A stretch of 9,779 nt of DNA from Leptospiraceae bacterium (GTDB lineage: Bacteria; Spirochaetota; Leptospiria; Turneriellales; Turneriellaceae): assembly GCA_016788945.1 (NCBI GenBank), contig JAEUSA010000207.1:1-9779 (forward strand), read 5' to 3'. Below, piece after piece: positions 1 to 6,319 of this stretch. The translations under genes and the position numbers were made by a program. The stretch's first letter is position 1. Every line of letters starts with the position of its first letter. The notes beneath the pieces are model-generated. The model saw only the letters and a list, made by a program, of their open reading frames with translations. It did not search any database and was not told the origin of the DNA.

Positions 1-188
1 GCGGAGCGTCGTGTCAACCATTATTGATAATAGATTTTCATTATTATTTAGAAATCCTATCCCGCTGCGCTACACTATATTATTCTATCAAAATCTATAG
101 GATTACCTTTATGCTGTGTGCGCGCCGTTGGTGCGCAGCGAGAAAATTACAGAATTCGCGCATCTGATTCCGGCTTCAGCGGATTTTC
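1..188. other. AT-rich intergenic stretch with promoter-like elements
   Basis: No convincing gene lies here. Positions 21-110 are strikingly AT-rich compared with the rest of the window. A perfect sigma70-type -35 hexamer TTGACA reads on the minus strand at 17-12; its -10 partner would fall outside the window, so it could drive a gene further left. Beside it, at 25-40, TGATAAT and ATTTTCA flank two bases, resembling a Fur 7-1-7 site with one extra base. An 8-bp inverted repeat, AATCCTAT (53-60) and ATAGGATT (97-104), encloses the rest of the AT-rich block. At 119-137 a stem of eight pairs (one G-U) with loop GTT lies downstream of the short-chain dehydrogenase stop, but it has no T-run, so it is not a clear terminator. 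These are sequence observations; any regulatory role is inferred. Confidence 0.4.
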
Positions 189-995
189 TTATTTCACAAA
201 CTCACGGATGATCTTCCGATACATCAGCCTCTCGTACAGCGCGGGAAAAAATTTGGAAACGAAGCGTGCGGTTTTAGCCATCGGGGAAATGCATACCAGC
301 CGTTTTTGCCGCTCGGCTGCACGCACAATCTGCTGGGCTACAAACTCAGGGGTCAACACCTTGCCTGCGAGCGCCTTTTTGCTCCCGTAAACCTTGCCCT
401 GCTCGTTGAGCGTATTCTTCTCAATATTCGTTCTAACAAATGCCGGTGCCGCCAGTAATACGTCGACACCGTGCTCACGCACCTCACTGCGCAATGTTTC
501 CAGAAAACCATGCAATCCGTACTTGCTGGCCGAATAACCTGTACGGCCGTATAGCGGTGAAAAACCCGCGATACTTGAAAGCGCAATGATTTGGCCTTGG
601 CTGGCAATGAGAGAAGCTATGGCGGCGCGCGTACAATAAATCGTACCCATCAGGTTCACCTGAATGACTTTTTCGAGAACGCTCAGTTCCGTTTCGGCGA
701 ATTTACTGATATGGCTGATGCCTGCATTGTTGACGAGCACATCGATTCGCCCAAAGCGCTTCAACACCTGTCTGAATGTCGTGTCGACGCTGCGCTTGTC
801 GGCGACATTCATTTTGAAACAGGCGGATTTATCACGATCGAGGCCAAGCGTATCGCTGACTCGCGCGGCCGCCTTTGGGTCGAGATCGAGCAAAATTACG
901 ATCGCGCCGCGGCGCGAAAATTCAGCCACGAGCGCGGCACCGATACCGCTCGCGGCTCCGGTGATTGCAACAACTTTGCCTTGATATTGCCGCAT
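189..995 (-). CDS. Classical short-chain dehydrogenase/reductase (SDR)
   Basis: This is a 268-residue cytoplasmic NAD(P)-dependent oxidoreductase, about the usual length for a classical SDR. It shows the Rossmann glycine motif TGAASGIG (residues 12-19), an acidic residue at the end of strand 2 (Asp37, which usually favours NAD over NADP), NNAG (89-92), and the catalytic set Asn114, Ser141, Tyr154 and Lys158 (YSASK). The PG-type motif near the active site reads PAFVRT. The basic, aromatic C-terminal tail (about 240-268) might contact membrane or a lipid substrate. I chose the ATG at 995 because GGGGA (1006-1010) sits ten bases upstream; a longer reading from 1040 would overlap the preceding MFS gene by 41 bp and adds residues unlike the family N-terminus. 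It is the last gene of the five-gene operon, starting 4 bp after the MFS stop. Its substrate is unknown; SDRs of this look often act on hydroxy/keto groups of lipids or steroids. Confidence 0.93.
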   Translation of the reverse strand: MRQYQGKVVAITGAASGIGAALVAEFSRRGAIVILLDLDPKAAARVSDTLGLDRDKSACFKMNVADKRSVDTTFRQVLKRFGRIDVLVNNAGISHISKFAETELSVLEKVIQVNLMGTIYCTRAAIASLIASQGQIIALSSIAGFSPLYGRTGYSASKYGLHGFLETLRSEVREHGVDVLLAAPAFVRTNIEKNTLNEQGKVYGSKKALAGKVLTPEFVAQQIVRAAERQKRLVCISPMAKTARFVSKFFPALYERLMYRKIIREFVK

Positions 996-999
996 GCGA

Positions 1000-2190
1000 T
1001 CAGTGTCCCCGATATGCGCGCAGGGTGCGCATCCAGCCAAAGTTAACTACTGCAAAAGCTGCAAGAATACACCCGCAGATCAAAATTGCCTGTCTCACAC
1101 CCGATGTGTGCGAGAGCACACCCGCGGCGAGTCCTGACGCTGCGGGAACAACCTGCGTGATGATCGTGTACATACTGAGTACACGACCGCGTACTCGCTC
1201 TTCGGCATGCGTCTGAAGCCCCGCGACGATGAGGCTCACCGCAACACCACCGAGAATGCCGACAGCGGCGAGCAAAAGCACCGCAGCCCATGGTTGCGCC
1301 GCAATGCTCAGCAGCGCAAAAAGTAGACCCGAAAACAACGAAGCCGCAAAGATAGTTTTACCGTTCGGCACGCGGCTGATAATAAACAGACAGAGCAGCC
1401 CGCCGATAATGAGTGAGGGGGCCAAAGTTCCCAAAAAAGCCCCGCGGCCCAACTCGGAAAAATTCAGTTCTTTCGTCGCGAGTCTGGGTAAAAGTACCTG
1501 CATAGGCCCCATCAGCATAAAACAGAAAATCGCCATGAGTAATAACTCCGCCACCAGCGCGTTGCCACGCACAGAGCGCAAACCTTCAGAAATTTCTTCG
1601 AGTACCGACTTGTGCTGAATGTGAGTTGCACGGGTTTGAACACCGATCAAAAGCAACGACCCGGAAACAAAAAGTATTGCAGCCACGGCAAAAACGGCAG
1701 GCCAGCCCGAGAGACGGCGACACAATGAAATCGCGAGCGGGCCCAGGCCGAAACCGAGCATGACGAGCAAATTAAAAACAAGTGAAGCCCGTTTGAGATC
1801 GGCTGGTAAACTAATTTGAGCCAGCGTCGTCATACGCGCTGGGGCAACAAACGACCAACCCACCCCGGCGAAAAAAGCCGCCGTGAGAACAAATGCCGCC
1901 CGGTCTTGTGCTTGTTCGACCGTCAGGTGACCTATGGCGAGTAACCCTGCTGCAATGATAAAAGCACCTTGCGCGAAATGAATAATATAAACGGGGCGCA
2001 ACCGGTCGCAGAGCACGCCCGCATACCAACCCAACAAAAGCGGCGGCGAGAAACACAGGCCGAAACCGAGGCCTGCGAGAAGATCAGAGCGCAACACTTC
2101 TTGCGCATAGATGATGACCGAGTAGTTGACCATGTGCCCGCCGGTAAAGGCGAGCAAGCAGGAAACAAAGAATGCTGCGTTGCCGCGCAT
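1000..2190 (-). CDS. MFS transporter, EntS/MFS_3-like exporter type
   Basis: This is a 396-residue polytopic inner-membrane protein with around twelve hydrophobic stretches, the normal size for a major facilitator. The loop between helices 2 and 3 carries a motif-A form, GWYAGVLCDRLRP (about 54-66). A second family signature, RGRVLSMY (334-341), is typical of the MFS_3 group, which includes the enterobactin exporter EntS and macrolide/drug exporters. The central loop (about 186-208) is hydrophilic and lysine/glutamate-containing, as expected between the two six-helix halves. I chose the ATG at 2190, one base after the stop of the haem-propeller gene; a TTG at 2205 would add five residues. No strong Shine-Dalgarno is visible, so translational coupling to the upstream gene is likely. 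The family suggests drug or small-molecule efflux by proton antiport. The substrate is not predictable, but the operon suggests it moves a product of the neighbouring oxidoreductases. Confidence 0.92.
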   Translation of the reverse strand: MRGNAAFFVSCLLAFTGGHMVNYSVIIYAQEVLRSDLLAGLGFGLCFSPPLLLGWYAGVLCDRLRPVYIIHFAQGAFIIAAGLLAIGHLTVEQAQDRAAFVLTAAFFAGVGWSFVAPARMTTLAQISLPADLKRASLVFNLLVMLGFGLGPLAISLCRRLSGWPAVFAVAAILFVSGSLLLIGVQTRATHIQHKSVLEEISEGLRSVRGNALVAELLLMAIFCFMLMGPMQVLLPRLATKELNFSELGRGAFLGTLAPSLIIGGLLCLFIISRVPNGKTIFAASLFSGLLFALLSIAAQPWAAVLLLAAVGILGGVAVSLIVAGLQTHAEERVRGRVLSMYTIITQVVPAASGLAAGVLSHTSGVRQAILICGCILAAFAVVNFGWMRTLRAYRGH

Positions 2191-2191
2191 G

Positions 2192-3970
2192 TTATTTCTG
2201 CACAATGCGGATCAGCGTCGGTTGTGCCCCCTCGACGTGCCAGCTGGGAAAATTGGAATTGGAAGTGAATACACTGCCGTCGGGCAAAATCTCAAAATCG
2301 CGCGTGAATGTTGTGCGTCTCGGTAGCGGAATCTGTTTCCAGGATTGTTTCTTGATATCAAAAGCAAAAACGGAATCAGACTGATTCCCGGTCACCCAGA
2401 CAACTTGGCGCAGCTTATCGACGTGCAGCGCATACGGTGTCTCGCTGCCTTTGGGCAATACAGGCAGATCGAATTGCGTAAACTTACCAAACTTCGGTTC
2501 GTAACGCGCAATTTTCGATTCGCCGAAAGAGGTAATCCACAGATTTCCTTCGGCATCGGAGCGCAGACGACGAGGGCCGGCAAACGGTGTCGCGATCATT
2601 GTCACTTGCCCGCTCTGCGGATCAACAAAACCTATCTCACGCGTATGCAGTCGCGAAAACCAGACCTTACCGTCGGGCGTGATGTCGATGCCATAAGGCA
2701 AAGGAGTACCCGATGAAATGTCGTCGATCGCGAGCCAGTTCGGCAATGGAATACCGAGATTGATGAGTTTAAAGATTGAACCGATGAAAAACACCGTCAT
2801 CCGTTCTTTAAAGCTGCGCGTTGGCAAATCATAGAGCGTGAATTTTTTGGCGCGGCGATCAAATTTCGCAACTTGGTTTGAAAGCGCGAGCGTAAACCAG
2901 ACATCATCCCGCCCATCGATGCGTATTGTGTGTGGGTAAAAGCCATCTGCCATTTCATGCAGCGCAAATTCTTTGCTCACTGGATCAAACTCAATCAACC
3001 GCCGTTGCGCAGATGGAGTGATGAAGATATGCCCGTCAGCCGCAACCGCCAAAGAGTGCGCGTTCGACGTGCTGTCGTGCCGGGGAAAATCTTTCAAACG
3101 TCCCGCGATCAGTCCGCCGGAAAAATCAAACCTGCGGTGCGGAATCTTGTAAACGCTGACAATATTGCGCTGATAGTCGACCTCATACAACCGGTCCTGA
3201 ATATTATCTGCAACGTACACAAGGCCGTTCTTGCCCACCAGCATGTCATGCATCTGCGAAAGCGAATCGCCGACTGGCCATTCTGTGATTTCGATGCCGG
3301 CCAGATCGCCGCCCCAGTTTTGCAGAGGTCCGACGAGTTCAGGGTGCTCGCGCAATTTTTTGTATCCGGCGTGTAGGGTTTCGGGCATTGATTTCTGCAA
3401 TGCTGTCGGCAGGCGCGAGCCATAACGGATCATACGATCGATTGCCGATTTCCACTCGGCCGCAGATCTTTCGCGATGCAGAAAAACGTTCCCCTGTTGG
3501 TGACAGAACCCGCACTGCATCTGGAAATGAATGCGCGTATCTGCATTACTCCCGAGGTCAAGTGCGCCCAGCCAGGCATTCGCGGGCTTAGTATCAGCGA
3601 GGCGATTCGCATCGGTCTCTTTTTGTAATGCCTGCCTGATTACGCTCTTGCCTTCCATCGTCGTTTCGAAATCTTTATAACCGGGTTTGCGCAATCGCAG
3701 GTGAAGCTTACCCGCGCGCGGAACAAATGTTGCCCTGCCTGAATTATCCGTAAAGCGCGTCACATCGATGTCGACGGTATAGGGCTTGTTCGGTTGTGGG
3801 TAGCCGTTGTCAGATTTGTCAATCGGCGTCGGAGCTTCTGCGCTCTGTGTAACCATAACCCCTGCGAGAGGATTACCAGCGGCATCGGTTACCGTTACCG
3901 AAGAAGCGAAGGCAGGCATTGCCATCCAGAACAAAGTCGTGAATAGCGTTGTTGTCTTGATGAGCTGCAT
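2192..3970 (-). CDS. Exported Vgb-like beta-propeller with a c-type haem motif
   Basis: This 592-residue protein starts with a signal peptide (about 1-23, a lysine, then a hydrophobic run ending AFA-SS), so it should be periplasmic or surface-facing. Residues about 24-110 look like a carboxypeptidase-regulatory/Ig-like beta domain (VTDAAGNPLAGVMVT, later LRLRKPGYKDFE). A haem c attachment motif CGFCH follows at 153-157 (bases 3500-3514); Met195-Pro196 could supply the distal ligand. From about 235 to the end are seven propeller-blade-like repeats with the pattern of streptogramin B lyase (Vgb)/NHL proteins, for example DGKVWFSR, EGNLWITS and QVVWVTGN. Vgb itself lacks the leader, haem motif and N-terminal domain, so antibiotic lyase activity should not be assumed; a periplasmic dehydrogenase or electron-transfer role is an inference. 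Start choice is firm: AGGAG (3976-3980) lies upstream and overlaps the stop of the preceding gene. It is the middle gene of the operon. Confidence 0.9.
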   Translation of the reverse strand: MQLIKTTTLFTTLFWMAMPAFASSVTVTDAAGNPLAGVMVTQSAEAPTPIDKSDNGYPQPNKPYTVDIDVTRFTDNSGRATFVPRAGKLHLRLRKPGYKDFETTMEGKSVIRQALQKETDANRLADTKPANAWLGALDLGSNADTRIHFQMQCGFCHQQGNVFLHRERSAAEWKSAIDRMIRYGSRLPTALQKSMPETLHAGYKKLREHPELVGPLQNWGGDLAGIEITEWPVGDSLSQMHDMLVGKNGLVYVADNIQDRLYEVDYQRNIVSVYKIPHRRFDFSGGLIAGRLKDFPRHDSTSNAHSLAVAADGHIFITPSAQRRLIEFDPVSKEFALHEMADGFYPHTIRIDGRDDVWFTLALSNQVAKFDRRAKKFTLYDLPTRSFKERMTVFFIGSIFKLINLGIPLPNWLAIDDISSGTPLPYGIDITPDGKVWFSRLHTREIGFVDPQSGQVTMIATPFAGPRRLRSDAEGNLWITSFGESKIARYEPKFGKFTQFDLPVLPKGSETPYALHVDKLRQVVWVTGNQSDSVFAFDIKKQSWKQIPLPRRTTFTRDFEILPDGSVFTSNSNFPSWHVEGAQPTLIRIVQK

Positions 3971-3978
3971 GCTTTCTC

Positions 3979-4998
3979 CTATCCTACACGATGTTTCGCC
4001 GTGGTATTAGGCAAAGTTACCTTTTCTTGCCGCCCGCCGGCGCGGGAAGCCTTCCAAAATTCGAAAACTTCGGCGGATGTTTTTTGCGGAACGTAACCAA
4101 ACTCTTCTTTCAGTCTGCGGTTCGCCAGCACGGGACGATAACGCAGAAAGTTGATCTGCTCGGGGCCGTATTGCGTCAAACGCAGACGCTTCAGCAGCCA
4201 GAGTGCCGCGCGTAAGAGCGAAGGCGGTAGGTTGACGACACGTTTACCAAGTCGTTGCGCAATTTCACGGATTGACAGCGCTCCGTCACCGGCAACGTTG
4301 TATATACCCGCTTTACCGCTGACGATTGCCCGCAGCATCACACCGACTACGTCTTGATCCCAGATGAACACAAAGGGGCTGCGCGAACCGCGAATGGCAA
4401 TCAGACGGGGTTTCTCGAACAGGTCGGTTATCTGGTTGCGCACCGTAGCGCCAAGAATTGTGCCGATGCGGAAAATTGTCTGTTTCAGCGTTTTGTGGCG
4501 CTGGCGGTATTCAACAAGCATTTCTTCGACAAGGCGCTTATGCCATGAATAGGCAAACTCATAATTACCACGAACGGGATCTGTTTCGCTGAGCCATTCC
4601 GCATTGTCTGGATGGTAACCGTACGCCGCCCCGCTGGACGAAATAACGATGTGCCGCACACCGGCTTTAACGCAGGCATCGAGCACATTGCGAGTCCCTT
4701 CGACGTCGACACTATACTCAAAATTACGGTCGCTTTTTTTTCCCGGTGTAACAATCGACGCAAGATGCACGACCGTGTGCACGCGGTTCTTTTTAAGAAC
4801 AAATTCTAACCCCGGCTCGCGAATATCGCTCACCGCATAAGTAACGCCGGTTAGTCGATCTGCATCACTCACCGGGCGCACATCGGCGGCGACGATAACG
4901 CCGATTTTCTTTTTGCGTCTGAGCGTCGCTAGTCCGGCGACAACTTGTCTTCCGAGGTAGCCCGAAGCACCGGTGACGAGAACATTGACCGGTTTCAT
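3979..4998 (-). CDS. NAD-dependent epimerase/dehydratase family (extended SDR)
   Basis: This 339-residue protein is an extended short-chain dehydrogenase. It has the nucleotide-binding motif TGASGYLG (9-16), Asp39 at the end of strand 2, HLAS (78-81), the active-site serines (120-122, ISSSGAAYG) and the catalytic pair Tyr150/Lys154 (YSWHK). A conserved-looking GIYNVAGDGALSIREIA stretch (231-247) matches the substrate-side part of the family. The N-terminal region is most like UDP-sugar epimerases and the 3-beta-hydroxysteroid/dihydroflavonol reductase-like branch; sequence reading alone cannot separate these. The last 20 or so residues are polar and probably a loose tail. The start overlaps the stop of the symporter gene as ATGA (4995-4998), a hallmark of translational coupling, and only a poor Shine-Dalgarno is present. 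The haem-propeller gene begins 8 bp after its stop. Confidence 0.92.
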   Translation of the reverse strand: MKPVNVLVTGASGYLGRQVVAGLATLRRKKKIGVIVAADVRPVSDADRLTGVTYAVSDIREPGLEFVLKKNRVHTVVHLASIVTPGKKSDRNFEYSVDVEGTRNVLDACVKAGVRHIVISSSGAAYGYHPDNAEWLSETDPVRGNYEFAYSWHKRLVEEMLVEYRQRHKTLKQTIFRIGTILGATVRNQITDLFEKPRLIAIRGSRSPFVFIWDQDVVGVMLRAIVSGKAGIYNVAGDGALSIREIAQRLGKRVVNLPPSLLRAALWLLKRLRLTQYGPEQINFLRYRPVLANRRLKEEFGYVPQKTSAEVFEFWKASRAGGRQEKVTLPNTTAKHRVG

Positions 4999-5912
4999 GG
5001 CTTGGTTTCAGGTTGCACCTTACGCTTCATCCAAAACGTAGAGAGACCCATGCCGGCAAAAATATGCCAGATGCCCCACCATGCCGTGACAATTGCCATA
5101 CCACCGAGACCGCCGAAAAAGTTAAAAATCAGCACGAGCCCTAAGCCCGAGTTCTGGATGCCGGTTTCAAACGCGACAGCCCGCCGATCACGCTCGGGCA
5201 ACCCCGTCAACCGGGCGAGAAAATACCCGCTCGCGAGCGCTCCTGCATTGTGCAAGAATACCACACCGACGACCATTGGTCCGTACTTTACAAAAAATTT
5301 CCAGTTCGCCGCAAGTGCTCCCGCTACAAAAACGCCGAACACTACCAAGGAAAAAATCCGCATCGGCCTCAAGGCTTTATGCGCCAGCACCGGATATTTA
5401 TACGCAATCAACATGCCGAGCACGAGCGGAATGCCCAATAATAAGGAGACGTCGACGAGCATCGTGAGCGGGTTCAGAGAAAAATCGCGCATGACGGCAC
5501 TCATGCCCGCATGTTGTTTCGCCCAGAAGGCGACGTTGAGCGGCATCATAAAGATGGCTCCCACTGTCGAAAGCGTGCTGATCGAAACCGATAGCGCTGT
5601 GTTACCGCCCGCACGGTGCGTAAAAAAGTTCGATATATGCCCCGCGGGACATGATGAGACCAGCAACATACCGAGACCGATGGATGGCAGCGGGTTGAGG
5701 GCAAGAATTAGCAAGTAGGTGCCTGCGGGAAAAAGAATGTGGTGGCCGATGAGGCCAATCGCCAGCGCCTTCGGCGTGCGAAAGGCAATTTTGAAATCGG
5801 CAATCTTGAGATCGAGCGCGACTCCGAACATCACAAAGGCGAGAATGATATTCAACGCCAGCATCATCTGCGGGTTAAAATTGAGACGGACCTGATCAAT
5901 GGCTTCGGGCAT
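4995..5912 (-). CDS. Bile acid:sodium symporter (BASS) family transporter
   Basis: This 305-residue inner-membrane protein has about nine or ten hydrophobic helices, the standard BASS/SBF layout. Family landmarks are clear: SSCPAGHISNFF (86-97) followed by GGNTALSVSISTLST (102-116), corresponding to the first broken helix, and ETGIQNSGLGLVL (249-261), the second broken helix whose residues bind sodium in characterised ASBT homologues. Members carry organic anions such as bile acids, pantoate, pyruvate or sulfonated compounds with sodium. Which one is used here cannot be told. The ATG at 5912 is supported by AAGGAA (5920-5925), seven bases upstream. It is the first gene of the operon, after a 127-bp gap, and overlaps the epimerase-like gene by 4 bp. 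The position suggests it imports the compound that the downstream oxidoreductases handle (inference). Confidence 0.93.
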   Translation of the reverse strand: MPEAIDQVRLNFNPQMMLALNIILAFVMFGVALDLKIADFKIAFRTPKALAIGLIGHHILFPAGTYLLILALNPLPSIGLGMLLVSSCPAGHISNFFTHRAGGNTALSVSISTLSTVGAIFMMPLNVAFWAKQHAGMSAVMRDFSLNPLTMLVDVSLLLGIPLVLGMLIAYKYPVLAHKALRPMRIFSLVVFGVFVAGALAANWKFFVKYGPMVVGVVFLHNAGALASGYFLARLTGLPERDRRAVAFETGIQNSGLGLVLIFNFFGGLGGMAIVTAWWGIWHIFAGMGLSTFWMKRKVQPETKP

Positions 5913-6039
5913 GGTGGGTTTCCTTAAGGTCGGCTCTTAACACCGCCTTCCATGAGCAAGGTTTTGGCCCCTCTGCGCTGTAAATCCGGATTTTCAACAG
6001 GGTATTGCCACAACATACATTCGCGCTTTCGGCAATAGA
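5913..6039 (-). promoter_or_regulatory. Leader region of the five-gene operon with two inverted repeats
   Basis: This gap is the likely site of the operon promoter. I could not assign a convincing -35/-10 pair. It holds a perfect 12-bp palindrome AAATCCGGATTT (5982-5993) and a separated inverted repeat TATTGCC (6003-6009) with GGCAATA (6031-6037), arms 21 bp apart. Symmetry of this kind is what a dimeric repressor would bind, but no matching known operator is recognised. The AAGGAA ribosome binding site for the symporter lies at 5920-5925. Confidence 0.35.
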
Positions 6040-6261
6040 CTAATAAAAAAGACCCCAGTCGCGGTACTCGGTTTCGCGCCGTGAAAGCGTTTGCCGCGCA
6101 CCGTAGAGAGTTTCGGCAAATTCAAGAAAGTCTTCGCGACTAAAGGCAAGCCGCATATTCGCGAGGGTCACCACAATATGCCCACAAGCGAATAAATCTG
6201 CCCTCGCATTATTGCCCGAAGCCAAAGGAACACCGATTTTGTCGTAGCTATGGATTTCCAT
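6040..6261 (-). CDS. Small protein of unknown function behind a Fur-type site
   Basis: I do not recognise this 73-residue protein. It has no signal peptide or membrane segment. A central stretch, CGHIVVTLANMRLAFSREDF (26-45), looks like two short beta strands followed by a helix (DFLEFAETLYGA), preceded by a lone cysteine-histidine pair; the C-terminus is charged and ends DWGLFY. A pattern of a Cys-containing strand, a conserved Asn, then a helix starting SxEDF/EEF is reminiscent of small uncharacterised bacterial families, but the match is from memory and weak. I chose the ATG at 6261, with AGGG about eleven bases before it; a TTG at 6294 would add eleven residues but its AGGA lies directly against the start. 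The Fur-type operator ends 38 bp upstream of the ATG, so iron-dependent expression is likely if the gene is real. Confidence 0.6.
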   Translation of the reverse strand: MEIHSYDKIGVPLASGNNARADLFACGHIVVTLANMRLAFSREDFLEFAETLYGARQTLSRRETEYRDWGLFY

Positions 6262-6298
6262 GGCCGCGGTTGCCCTGTCAGGACAATGCGTCAATCCT

Positions 6299-6319
6299 AA
6301 TTGATAATGATTCTCAATT
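6299..6319. promoter_or_regulatory. Putative Fur box
   Basis: These 21 bases form a near-perfect palindrome centred on one G, with only one symmetric pair of positions broken (6305 and 6313). Its core GATAATGATTCTCA (6303-6316) matches the Fur consensus; aligned over 19 bases from 6303 I count 15 identities with GATAATGATAATCATTATC. It fills the gap between the pfkA stop (6320-6322) and the 73-residue gene, so it should control the latter. Other Fur-family regulators such as Zur or PerR use related sites and cannot be excluded. Confidence 0.7.

Noticed and set aside
111..167. Plus-strand 18-codon frame with AGGA eight bases before its ATG
   Set aside because: Very short, arginine-rich because it reads through a GC hairpin, and with no convincing -35/-10 pair; chance is more likely.
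118..390. Plus-strand frame of 90 residues starting with GTG in the left intergenic stretch
   Set aside because: Mostly antisense to the short-chain dehydrogenase C-terminus, with a composition unlike a real protein.
996..1040. Longer N-terminus of the short-chain dehydrogenase
   Set aside because: It overlaps the MFS gene and lacks the GGGGA site that precedes the ATG at 995.
2192..3970. Calling the propeller protein a virginiamycin B lyase (antibiotic resistance)
   Set aside because: Only the propeller resembles Vgb; the signal peptide, extra domain and haem motif argue for another role.
4945..5718. Long plus-strand reading frame (257 residues) opposite the symporter gene
   Set aside because: Antisense to a clear BASS gene with membrane helices and family motifs; the product is low-complexity and recognises no family.
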